From NCBI GenBank assembly GCA_030674155.1, contig CM060325.1:14203461-14220960 (forward strand): a stretch of DNA of 17,500 nucleotides, read 5' to 3'. Below, piece by piece: positions 9,303 to 17,500 of the stretch. The position numbers and the translations under genes are program-made. The notes under the pieces were generated by a model that saw only the letters and a list, made by a program, of their open reading frames with translations, did no database searches and was not told where the DNA came from. Within the stretch, counting starts at the first letter, position 1. Every line of letters begins with the position of its first letter. This DNA is from Stramonita haemastoma. Taxonomy: Eukaryota; Mollusca; Gastropoda; Neogastropoda; Muricidae.

Positions 9303-9533
9303 TAGGTAAAGGTTAAGGTGTCCCATAACCTATGTGGTTGTAAGGGAGCGAGGCATCAGAGACCTCAGCATCTCTAGGGGCCAGCATATTGAGGGCGGCG
9401 CCCATCTCCTCTCCCTCGCTGCTTTACCTTCCCCAACCCTAAAGAGGGCAGGTACACAATTACAGCTGGGTGAACTGGGGGACTGTACTGAGGCCAAAGT
9501 GTGCAAACGGTCTCGATGGTTTACTTAAATCAG
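9303..9533 (-). mobile_element. SINE-like dispersed repeat (family D), minus copy
   Basis: Positions 9305-9417 are the reverse complement of 7333-7448 with few differences. Beyond it (9445-9533) is GGTACACAATTACAGCTGGG followed by CAAAGTGTGCAAACGG, a module that also resembles 17189-17250. The open frame at 9334-9528 crosses the repeat and is not a gene. Confidence 0.7.
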
Positions 9534-10704
9534 TAACAGATACAGCTCCTGACCAGCAAATCGTAACAGATACGCTCCTGGCCTGGTCCAGGCAAAATGA
9601 CAATCAACGAATACAGTTTTGCCCAGACGCCTACAATAATTAGCTTATATTCATCATGTCCATAAGAGTTGGGGCACATTACACGGACCGATCAGCCAGA
9701 CCATGCTGCACCAGACACTAGGCTCAAGCACTGGGATCCCACATAGATAAAAGTGTTGATGAAATGGTCTCCTGATCAGTCACAACATCTGACAACAATA
9801 CAAAATATAAATGTCTGTCTTAAACACTGTTGCAAAAGCACCAAAAAATATCAAGGCTTCCATTTATGATTGGACCATTCTGTTGAGCTGGAAAAGAAAC
9901 GACATGGTAAACAAACCCCATAAAAGCTGAGTATTTATAATTAAAAAATGACATGTCACATGATTCTGTATAGCAATACATACTTTCCATTGAGGCATCA
10001 TTTATTAGTTATCATGAAAAACATTCACATTGTCTTTATATGTTTCATCACAGTACACGCACATAGACTGAGGAATGACATCACTTCAGAAAGACAACAT
10101 ATCCTGTAACAACATCATGTACGACACAAGCACTTGCTGCCACAAGAAACAACAACGTTAAGTGTAACTAATGTCCTGCAATAGTGCTGCCCAAAGCCCA
10201 GTGTAGTTTATCCAAACACACATAAACCAATAATAATTTTTTAAAAAAGAGATATGTTTTGCTCAAGTATGCCGATCATTGATACTCAAAAGGAGTCTCA
10301 AAATGGAGGGAGTTGAAATAAATTGCAGACTACATTCCATTATGGCACACCATTCCAATATTCAGATTCATACTCCAAACAAACATTGCGCCAGCTAATA
10401 CCGTTCCAAATGTGGCAACATCAAGACCAGTAAAACGACAAAATGATAGGCCACAGAGTTGGAGAACTGATGAGATAACACCACTGAGATGTTACAATAA
10501 ATGGTTTCACACAAGAATTATCACCACTAAGGCTCGAGTGGTAAATGGCATTTAACAAGCGCAAAAGGTCTTGATGATAACAAGTCCAAAAGGATTTGCC
10601 CAAAATGTCTTCACAACCATCAAAAATCCAATAAGTGAAAGCCATAATATCGTGCACTTGACGAAACGTCATGGCAACAAGACTGACAAAAGCATACTAA
10701 AAAC
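9534..10704. other. Unique AT-rich sequence, nothing firmly supported
   Basis: There is a small direct repeat AACAGATAC-(A)GCTCCTG near 9534-9585. The minus-strand frame at 10421-10672 (83 codons) has mildly coding-like composition but no recognised domain or splice context, and I do not call it. No RNA genes are visible. Confidence 0.5.
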
Positions 10705-10882
10705 ACATAAATCTATCCCCATCGCGCGGACATGATTATCATAAATGTGATATGAAAAAAGCTTAACAACACATAGATCATTCCCAAGATATTGGCATAC
10801 GGTACGTATGAAACACAACATCAACACATACACTCATTCCCATCAAGTTGACATATAACATATGTCATGCAAAATACCATCA
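10705..10882. repeat. Degenerate minisatellite, three units of about 55-66 bases
   Basis: Units start at 10705, 10771 and 10826, each with ACATA followed by a YATTCCCAT/CCCCATC-like motif and ending in AACAAC, ATCAAC or ATCAC. The units are diverged, so the array is old. Confidence 0.5.
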
Positions 10883-11189
10883 CATCGATGTAACCTCAAA
10901 ACTTTGGTATATATAACACATTTGATTAACACCTCAGATCACGACATAAGATTAACTGACATACATCAAGTTACTGCAGACATACAATAAACTCCTGTTT
11001 ACTGAGTGGTAGGTTATCATGACCCCACAATATCGAACTTTCTGACTGATTGCTGTATCATCTATCTGACTTGTGATTCATCAACATTTTTGCCACTTTT
11101 TGGGCAAAGCTTCATAAAATGTAATAATTTGTTAACAATATCACTTGAAAAAAAAAATTGTGATTTGATTATGCTTGAATACATTTAAG
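10883..11189. other. Unique AT-rich sequence, nothing recognised
   Basis: No coding, RNA or repeat signal apart from an A9 run near 11149. Confidence 0.5.
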
Positions 11190-11446
11190 ATGGTTAACTT
11201 GCCAACAATTATCTTATGTTGACTTATAACTTAGCAACAGTGACTCTCATTTTAATGTTAAGCTAAGTTACAGTGAATCCTGTCTTGATTTTTAACTGAG
11301 CAATGACTCATATTTTGATTTTCAACTTAGCAACAGTATATCTCATTTTGATTTTTTAACTTAGTTATAGTAAATCTCACTCTGATTTTTAACTTAGCAA
11401 TACTAAACCCAGTTTGATTCAGAGCTTAGCAATGACAAGTCTCATG
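11190..11446. repeat. Degenerate minisatellite, about 33-base unit, 7-8 copies
   Basis: Units read roughly TTGATTTTTAACTTAGCAAC followed by AGTAAATCTCATT. Starts at about 11219, 11252, 11285, 11315, 11348, 11382 and 11414 (spacing 30-34), with a worn copy before the first. The AACTTAGCAA core is kept while the flanks vary. Confidence 0.75.
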
Positions 11447-12595
11447 AAAACTCAAACTTTAGTGACATCTTTTAACATGAGACTTTCACTGGATCAATTT
11501 CATAACAATCTCACTTGTAATTATCTCACTCGTTTCATATTTCAATCGTTTAATTGATAATTTGATGACATCTGTAACTTATAAATTATTTTCATTTATA
11601 ACGCAATCAATATGATTAACACTTTACTATACTTACATTTTATAATATTTTGATAACCCCTTATATTACTTCAGTAACACCGTAAACCTCTCCTTGTCAC
11701 TTTGATATTTAAACAACACGTGTGACTAGCTGAGTGAGTATTGTTCTGATAGTCTGATATCATTTGTAACTCCATAACTGAACACTCTAAGTGATAATCT
11801 TATTATGCCTTTAACTTGATACTCGTAAGATTGTCAAACTGACAATTTGGTAACATGTGTAACTTAAAGCCTGAATATAAGTTCATTAACTCACTAGATT
11901 TGGGTCAAATCAACTTGACCATTTTGCTGTGCTGAACGAATTTGGCCCTGTTCTAAAAATTGAACCTAAACAAAATGATAAAACCACATAATATATATGA
12001 TTATAAAGTTTCTTGTTCATTAAAAGATTTGAAATTCACAAAGAGTGTTTCCACAAGTGGTGCTGATTAAATTTTGAGAATGTTCATATCACATCACAAA
12101 ATATATAAAAATGAAAAAAAAAAATGAATCTCTCGTTACCTTCAAAAGACTTTGATGTAAATAACCTAATCCACTATGAAAAAAAAGATGATTTTATACT
12201 AAAGAGATATTACAAAGGTTGTGTAAACCAATATGAAGACATATGCTTGTCAACATACTACACAGAAGGAGAAAAATTGTCATAGCACTGGACAGAGCAT
12301 GATTTCTTGGTTTGAGGCAAAACACCTTTACTCTGGCACAATCTATATGGGTTCAGGGTTGATGGGAAACAACTCTAGACAGAAACATGATTTATAAGAA
12401 TGACGAAGTAGTTTTTCTTGGATTCAACCTCAACTTGTGTCAATTTATAAACATTCAGATTTTTGTGGAATGCTTGGCTTCAACATGTTATACTGAGCTG
12501 ACGCCAATTGCTTAACTTTACTCCATGTAACTGTAATCATAACAAATGGATTATTTTTTTCTTTCAATTCAAAATACAAATTAAATCAGAGAATG
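11447..12595. other. Unique AT-rich sequence, nothing recognised
   Basis: This is very AT-rich non-coding sequence. Short phrases such as GTAACTT recur (for example near 11575 and 11860), but I could not establish a period. There is an A-rich stretch near 12112-12124. Confidence 0.5.
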
Positions 12596-13175
12596 TCCTA
12601 TGCTATAGCCCAGTGGTTAAAACCGTTCGACTTCAATACCAAGGGTCCAGCAATTGTAGGTTTGAATCTCGGCAGCATCTGGTGAATTAATTAAGGGTGG
12701 GGATTTTTACAATCTCCCAGGTCTACTTCAAGTGCAGACCTGCCAGTGCCTTCTTCCCTTTGTGTATATTACACATGCAGAAGATAAAAGTCCTTCGGAT
12801 GAGACTTTAAACCGAGGCCCATGTGCGAACGCACGCAGAGCATCTTGCGCACACATTAAATCTGTTCCGCTTTTCGTAAGAGTAGGCCATCGTGTGCCGG
12901 TGGGAACAGATGACAAGATTTACAAAACTGCATACACAAGGGGACGGATGAAAAAAAGCACATGATTGCTTATTCTGTTATCCTCAATATAAAAGAATAA
13001 ATAAATAAAAATAAATAAATAAATTAAATATGCATGTTAAAGATTCCGTAATTCATATCAATACTCAGTGGTTTAGTCCTTACAGAAACACAAACAAACC
13101 CAGCATACATCCCTGAAGTTGGAATGCAGCTACCTTCATGGAGGGTAAAAAATGGTCATATACACAAAATCTCAC
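12596..13175 (+). mobile_element. SINE family B, split by a nested insertion
   Basis: The left part (12596-12785) has A box TAGCCCAGTGG (12606-12616), B-box-like GGTTTGAATCT (12659-12669), then CATCTGGTGAATTAA, GGGGATTTTTACAATCTCCC and GTGCAGACCTGCCAGTGCC, to GCAGAAGAT. The right part (about 13030-13175) resumes with ATGCATGTTAAAGATTCCGT, CCCAGCATACATCCC, GGAATGCAGCTACCTTCATG and GGTCATATACACAAA. Between them sits a piece of family A. From memory, the two parts are adjacent in intact family B copies (CAGAAGAT...GCACGTTAAAGATCC), which is why I read this as one interrupted element. Confidence 0.75.
12786..13029 (+). mobile_element. 5'-truncated SINE family A inserted inside family B
   Basis: It begins at AAAAGTCCTTCGGATGAGAC and matches the family A copy at 2226-2440 throughout: the V-like core (about 12791-12825), GCGAACGCACGCAG, GTAAGAGTAGGC, GTGTGCCGGTGGGAACAGAT, GGATG, and a tail hairpin AAGCAC-ATGA-TTGCTT with one mismatch. 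It ends in TATAAAAG plus an (AAATA)n-like tail to about 13029. Lack of the tRNA head is consistent with incomplete reverse transcription. The target duplication is too short and AT-rich to be sure of. Confidence 0.85.
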
Positions 13176-13500
13176 CTTTGGTGAACCTCAGAGCTCTAGC
13201 CGAGAAATGGGGAAAAAAGAAATCAGTGAATTGAGTATAGGCTGCATATTTAACAGAAAAGGCAACAATTCTGGCTAAGAAGCCAACATGGTTTTTTGGC
13301 AAACAGTATTCTTCATACACGTCACAGGCACCTGTGCTTAAAAACTCTTCAACAAGGGCACTGCAAGTAACAGACATAACATGATTATACTTTAGCAAGG
13401 CATCATCAGAGGTCACAAGTTCAACAGTCATAACAAAGCAATATTCTTTAAAAACTCTTTCACAACCATAATAATTGTGTGATGGCTTCAAATAAAAATC
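13176..13500 (-). CDS. Possible unidentified coding exon (tentative)
   Basis: On the minus strand an open frame of 108 codons begins at GAT (13498-13500), directly after TTTTAAAACAG, which follows a T29 run (a polypyrimidine-plus-AG acceptor pattern). It ends at CACCAAAG followed by GTGAGATTTT (a good donor pattern). Codons show a purine-first, T-third bias (GTT, GAA, GCC, GAT). The translation has segments such as VTSDDALLKYNH and LVEEFLSTGACDVYEEYC. I recognise no family. Against it: the donor lies at the edge of the family B SINE, so it may be SINE-derived, and the plus strand instead shows AATAAA then poly(A), which fits a retrocopy. No flanking exon was found. It has no ATG of its own in this frame near the start, so it would be internal. 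Confidence 0.25.
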
Positions 13501-13502
13501 CT

Positions 13503-13536
<34 letters not shown>
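13491..13536 (+). repeat. Poly(A) tract preceded by AATAAA
   Basis: AATAAA at 13491-13496 lies 11 bases before an uninterrupted A29 (13508-13536). The spacing matches a polyadenylated, reverse-transcribed RNA. No target-site duplication was found around it, and a simple homopolymer is an alternative. Confidence 0.8.
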
Positions 13537-13584
13537 TGCGAATCTATTTTTGGGTTTAGCAGGAGGACATGGGATATGGGTTTA

Positions 13585-13686
13585 TTTTCTGGTGGTTTGG
13601 GGGGCTGGGGGGTTTTGTTTGGTTGGTTTGGGGGGGCGGGGGGGGCGGGGGGCGGGCGTTGGGGGGGGGAAAGGACGGGGAAGGGT
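13585..13686. repeat. G-rich block
   Basis: Many runs of 4-9 G separated by T, C or short spacers occur over about 100 bases on the plus strand, enough for several overlapping G-quadruplex motifs. It directly precedes the 44-base minisatellite. The glycine-rich open frame at 13550-13789 is a translation of this block. Confidence 0.9.
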
Positions 13687-13694
13687 TTTTTTGG

Positions 13695-14001
13695 TTATTG
13701 ATATTTCGTTTTGTTGTTTGCTTATTATTGGGAGGTGGTTATTGATAGTGCGTTTTGTTGTTTGCTTATTATGGGGAGGTGGTTATTGATAGTGCGTTTT
13801 GTTGTTTGCTTATTATGGGGAGGTGGTTATTGATAGTGCGTTTTGTTGTTTGCTTATTATGGGAGGTGGTTATTGATAGTGCGTTTTGTTGTTTGCTTAT
13901 TATGGGGAGGTGGTTATTGATAGTGCGTTTTGTTGTTTGCGTATTATTGGCAGGTGGTTATTGATAGTGCGTTTTGTTGTTTGCTTATTATTGGGAGGTT
14001 C
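13695..14001. repeat. 44-base minisatellite, 7 copies
   Basis: The unit is TTATTGATAGTGCGTTTTGT followed by TGTTTGCTTATTATGGGGAG and GTGG. Copies start at 13695, 13739, 13783, 13827, 13870, 13914 and 13958. The first copy differs most (ATATTTCG), one copy lacks a single G, and the last two have ATTGG for ATGGGG. The near identity of the middle copies indicates recent expansion. The repetitive frames VIDSAFCCLL are not a gene. Confidence 0.97.
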
Positions 14002-15298
14002 CAGTTTTGGTTCTGTGTTAATGTACAGATATAATGTAAACAACAACATCACTGTCCTCTTTCCAAGCCCCATTGGTCACTTAAAACCGTACCAGGCCTC
14101 AAAACATGGAGAGTTCAAACGAAAAAGAAATGAAGCATAGCAACTGATAAACTTCAGTCATCAATTAAACTCTTAATACTGTCCAGAGTGTTCCGCTTAC
14201 TATCTATATGCCTGAGCATGAGGAAAAAACAAAAACAAAATATAAACAGCCGGATGAATAGTAAATAAAAAGTTGGGTTTTTTTTTTTTTAAAGGGGGTT
14301 ATCTGGTAAGTTAAATACCAAAAAACCATAATACTTTTCAGCAGACTCTTTGGAATGACCGAAAGTCTCTGCAGGACATATTTTACTCTAGCAGCATAAA
14401 AAAAACAGTACTGAGAAGTGTACATGACAAGGTAAGCACATCCACCAAAAGCAAAAACAAAAATCCTAACATGGAATGCTGATGAACACACATCAACCAA
14501 AAAGGACATAACATGCTGACAGACAAAAGAACCATAAGCAAGATACTTTTTTAAATAGATGCACCAGTAAAATGCTCCCAATTATCACATCTGTGACATT
14601 ATTTTTTAAAGATTTTTTTTCTAATTAACCATTTGGACTAAAAAATGTACAGAAATGTCACATAAAGACACAAATGAAAAGACACCACGAAAAGCAACAT
14701 CTCTGACCCAAAAAATATTTCCCAAAAGAGATGAGAAGAATGTCTCTGATAAAACAGCTGTTGGTATGCCCACTAAGGTCTAAATACCTATTCCATTTTA
14801 TCTTTTTTTTTTTTTTTAATCTGATACGTGATTAAGCTGCTTACAGATGACTCCAACATTTTCAATAACACAATTGCAAAAATGTACATGCAGTCATTTC
14901 CAACACTCAGGCAAAAATGATCAAGCCCTGCTGATGTGTACCATTCCCTAATTTTTTTCTAAATTCTTTTTTTTTTTTTAATTTCTTCAATCTTCTACAG
15001 CTAACATCAAAACTGACTGTAGTCCTCTGATAGACTTCCTCAAGGATCAGTTATATGAAGATCTGGTGAAAAACAAAAATCTTCGGAATTACTATTTTAA
15101 CATCTGATTAAAAAATATTTTAAAAATTCCTCCAGAAGAAGCGCATAAAATCACATCAAATGTTCCCAAAATAATGTATAATAAGACATTTTCATGAAAA
15201 AAAAATTCTGTAAAACAATCCAGTATTCTAATAAGAATTTTTTTTTTTTTACATAGAATTTATATCCCAAAAAAGGAATATGTAAACTACAACTTGTG
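14002..15298. other. Unique AT-rich sequence with homopolymers
   Basis: T and A runs occur near 14279-14291, 14397-14405, 14802-14818, 14967-14981 and 15238-15250. The minus-strand frame at 14204-14581 is rich in F, Y, C and V as expected of AT-rich chance translation. I do not call it a gene. Confidence 0.5.
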
Positions 15299-15825
15299 AT
15301 GATCACCCCTTTCCTCTTATTCCCTCTTCCCTGAGCATCCTCACCCTTCATCTCTCTCCCCATCATCTCTTTCCCCATCATCTCTCTCCCCTTCATCTCT
15401 CTCCCCTTCATCTCTCTCCCCTTCATCTCTTCCCCTTCATCTCTCTCCCCTTCATCTCTCTCCCCATTCTCATCATCTTTCCCCTTCATCTCTCTCCCCT
15501 TCATCTCTCTCCCCTTCATCTCTCTCCCTCATTCATCCCTTCTCTCCCCATTTATCTCTCTCTCCCCATCATCTCTCTCCCCTCATCTCTCTCCCCATCA
15601 TCTCTCTCCCCTCATCTCTCTCCCCATCATCTCTCTCCCCATCATCTCTCTCCCCTTCATCTCTCTCCCCATCATCTCTCTCCCCATCATCTCTCTCCCC
15701 ATCATCCCTCCCTTCATCTCTCTCCCATCATCTCTCTCCCCATCATCTCTCTCCCCTTCATCTCTCTCCCCTTCTCTCTCTCCCCTCTCCTCCCCTCCCA
15801 CCCCCCCCCCCCCCATCTCCCCCCC
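15299..15825. repeat. Polypyrimidine minisatellite, 15-base unit
   Basis: The unit CATCTCTCTCCCCTT (or ...CCCCAT) is repeated about 30 times with single-base indels, almost entirely C/T on the plus strand except one A per unit. Because the unit is 15 bases, the minus strand translates as a five-residue MKGRE/MMGRE repeat. The two such frames (15151-15519 and 15598-15909) are broken by indels and enter unrelated sequence. The right end becomes C-rich with a C12-13 run near 15807. Confidence 0.95.
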
Positions 15826-17030
15826 ACCCCACCCAAAAAACAGTGAATGTTTATAAGAAATAGTCCTCTTGAAAGAAGATTCTGTGATGTAGAACCTGAA
15901 ATACTTCAATAATTTGGGAGGGGTGTTTTTTTTGGCTTCAGATGAACAATATCAAAACTCAATGTGATACTTCATCACACATTACAAAAGCGCTTTGTTT
16001 TTGTTAACTGAACCCGATTCTATCTATTGCAACAAAGCCACAGCAACAACAAAAACCCCAGACCAAAATTAAAACTAAAAAAAGGTTTTTAAAAAACTTA
16101 TAATAATGTACATAACTCCATTGCAAACCATCAACATGTACTCAAATTTATTGCACCAATCCGAGCTTATTGCACAAAAGAAGCAAACTCAAAATTTATT
16201 GCACACTAAAAGAAATAATTTCCACTCATGGCTCAGAACAAACCCATAGCAAGCTGGTAACTGACTCGCTTAAAGCATTCGTTCACAAGACCTTGTTCTT
16301 TCACTCAGATTCCATATAAGTGGCAATTTTCATGCTGAAAACAGCTTTTAAAAAAAAAACAAGCATGCAATCAAACAAGGAATTTTTTTTTTTTTTTTAA
16401 GTCGCTTCAAAGCCTTGTACCACAACACAGTGGTCAGTGCTTTTCTCAAGGACTACACTCTTGACTGTCGCCTCATCAAAAAAAAAAAAAAACAAAAACA
16501 AAAAACCAGCACAAACCAGTCTGATATGACTTTTCCGGTGGATAAATGTTAAAACAAATACCAATCAACAGAATGAATAACCTATTTCTAAGCTGAACAC
16601 TACACCCCCACCCCCCTACCGCCCCCCTCTAAAAACAGAAAATGCTAAGAGTAGATACAGATTAACTAACAAAAAAATTATAAATAATGTAACAGAGTGG
16701 ATACAGATTATCCCACCCATTTCTGCAACACCAATGAAATACGAAGTACAATCACAGCAGGGGGGGGGGGGGAAACGTGGCCTTTCTATACAGGCTGTAT
16801 GCATTCTACGAGTCACGGGGAAGGTAAAAAGTGTACATGAGAAAAACCCGGGAACTTTCCATCCAAGAAAACTGAGTCTCACAAAATCCGCCAGTGTGCA
16901 CCAATTCTGTCACACAGGATTGTAGTCCTGTTATGGATGATGACAGATAAGACGTTGTGAACACTAACCCCACAGTCAAATTCAAACCTGGCATCAACCA
17001 CCAACCACTCAGTCTAAAGATGAGCAGGTT
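15826..17030. other. Unique AT-rich sequence, nothing firmly supported
   Basis: A/T and G homopolymers occur at 16382-16399, about 16479-16493 and 16760-16771. TTTATTGCAC or CTTATTGCAC occurs three times (16147, 16166, 16195). The frames at 16616-16882 and 16734-16925 lack domains. Confidence 0.5.
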
Positions 17031-17031
17031 T

Positions 17032-17055
17032 GGGGGGGGGGGGGGGGGGGGGGGA
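17032..17055. repeat. G homopolymer
   Basis: About 23 consecutive G on the plus strand, forming the left boundary of the dispersed module. The length is prone to sequencing error. Confidence 0.9.
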
Positions 17056-17262
17056 GCTAGTCTGTCCCGAGCCTAAGGCTCATCAGGCCGGTGCTTATCC
17101 CGGTTTCTGTGGCGTTAAGCAACTGAGAGTCATAGACTCCCCCCTGGATAGGACGCCAGTCTATCGCAGGGTTAACCCCCAACACAAGGTTGGTACCCCT
17201 TTTACACCTGGGTGGGGTGAGAAAATAGCCGTAAAGTGCCTTTTCCAAGGGGAGCTAGAAGA
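17056..17262 (+). repeat. Dispersed repeat module with GAGCC-TAA-GGCTC hairpin
   Basis: It contains CTGTCCCGAGCCTAAGGCTC (perfect 5-bp hairpin at 17069-17081), GGACGCCAGTCTATCGCAGG, TTGGTACCCCTTTTACACCT and GGGTGGGGTGAG, then GTAAAGTGCC. I recall this module as widespread in marine invertebrate genomes, without a search. A shorter related stretch is at 9451-9505. The open frame 17030-17359 and its opposite are not genes. Confidence 0.6.
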
Positions 17263-17308
17263 GAAACTAAAACAAATTACAATATGTGTTTTTGTATATT
17301 GTGTGTGT

Positions 17309-17336
17309 GTGGGGGGGGGGAGGGGGGGGGGGGGGT
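17309..17336. repeat. TG then G-rich low-complexity tract
   Basis: A short TG run followed by G9-A-G13-like sequence. It forms the left edge of the family C repeat copy. Confidence 0.9.
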
Positions 17337-17342
17337 CTGTGG

Positions 17343-17500
17343 CAAAATTCTTCAGATAAAAGCCACTTACACTCATAAGGAAACAAACGCTCCTATTGAT
17401 AGGAGAAAAAAAAAAGACAGAATAAAGGACGGCACTGCAGTGGTGATGATAGATTCCCCTGAGATGAGGCAGCCCCCGCTTCACTCAGAGAAATCGGCTG
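17343..17500 (+). mobile_element. SINE-like repeat family C, 3' part, runs off the window
   Basis: CAAAATTCTTCAGATAAAAG, CCACTTACACTCATAAGG, AAACAAACGCTCC and GGCACTGCAGTGGTG align with 7764-7860 of the first copy. It continues with TGAGGCAGCCCCCGCTTCAC and CAGAGAAATC. The V-like core is missing because the copy starts right after a G-rich tract. The 3' end lies outside the window. Confidence 0.7.

Noticed and set aside
10421..10672. 83-codon minus-strand frame starting with ATG
   Set aside because: No domain recognised, no splice or promoter context, and its length is unremarkable for this region. The coding-like composition is weak.
12578..13029. AAATTAAAT at 12578-12586 and 13021-13029 as a target-site duplication
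   Set aside because: The right copy lies in the A-rich tail of the nested family A insert, and the family B element continues beyond it. An AT-rich 9-mer match is expected by chance here.
13550..14140. Repeated VIDSAFCCLL-type frames that look like membrane segments
   Set aside because: They are translations of the G-rich block and the 44-base minisatellite. The unit length is not a multiple of three, so the phase rotates.
14204..14581. 125-codon minus-strand frame with many hydrophobic residues
   Set aside because: The F/Y/C/V/K bias is what T-rich non-coding sequence gives, and part of it translates a T run. No family recognised.
15151..15909. MKGRE/MMGRE repeat proteins on the minus strand
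   Set aside because: The 15-base repeat unit preserves frame by arithmetic. The frames are broken by indels and continue into unrelated sequence.

Overview
Eukaryotic, non-genic, repeat-dense DNA, most likely from a marine gastropod mollusc. The grounds are very long dinucleotide microsatellites (CA/TG, CT/AG), several tRNA-derived SINE families with a V-domain-like core, one broken jockey-superfamily (CR1/L2-like) LINE, and dispersed repeat modules I recall from caenogastropod sequence. The taxonomic call and the recalled consensus sequences come from memory and were not searched. There are no bacterial operons, rRNA genes, functional tRNA genes or CRISPR arrays, and I find no host protein-coding gene I can identify.

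Layout. 1-700: AT-rich flank, then compound CA/TATAGA/TG/CA microsatellites. 1008-1350: full-length SINE on the minus strand. 1577-1935: TG tract grading into TCTG and AG repeats. 2104-2478: second, plus-strand copy of the same SINE, ending in an AATCA tail that runs into a 400-base CT array with two identical islands 210 bases apart. 2884-6564: LINE copy with no endonuclease. It has a reverse transcriptase reading frame broken by a one-base frameshift, then a long 3' region built of four diverged tandem modules separated by TG arrays, then a hairpin-bearing tail and a TTGCC repeat. 6565-6671: CT and CCAAAT repeats. 7255-7450 and 9303-9533: inverted copies of another repeat family. 7645-7900 and 17343-17500: copies of a further SINE-like family. 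8659-9180: two interleaved inverted repeats. 10705-10882 and 11190-11446: old degenerate minisatellites. 12596-13175: a SINE split by insertion of a 5'-truncated copy of the first SINE family. 13176-13500: open frame on the minus strand bounded by splice-like signals. 13508-14001: poly(A), a G-rich block and a 44-bp minisatellite. 15299-15825: a 15-bp polypyrimidine minisatellite. 17032-17262: G-run plus a widespread-looking dispersed module.

How the parts relate. The central relationship is an autonomous/non-autonomous pair. The last ~55 bases of the LINE, including an AAGCAC...GTGCTT hairpin, match the 3' ends of three SINE copies in this window, as expected if the LINE's reverse transcriptase mobilises those SINEs. 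The SINE families also share a central V-domain-like core although their other parts differ, which points to modular exchange. I found no convincing undescribed cellular system; the most interesting content is this retroelement network and the tandem restructuring of the LINE 3' region.
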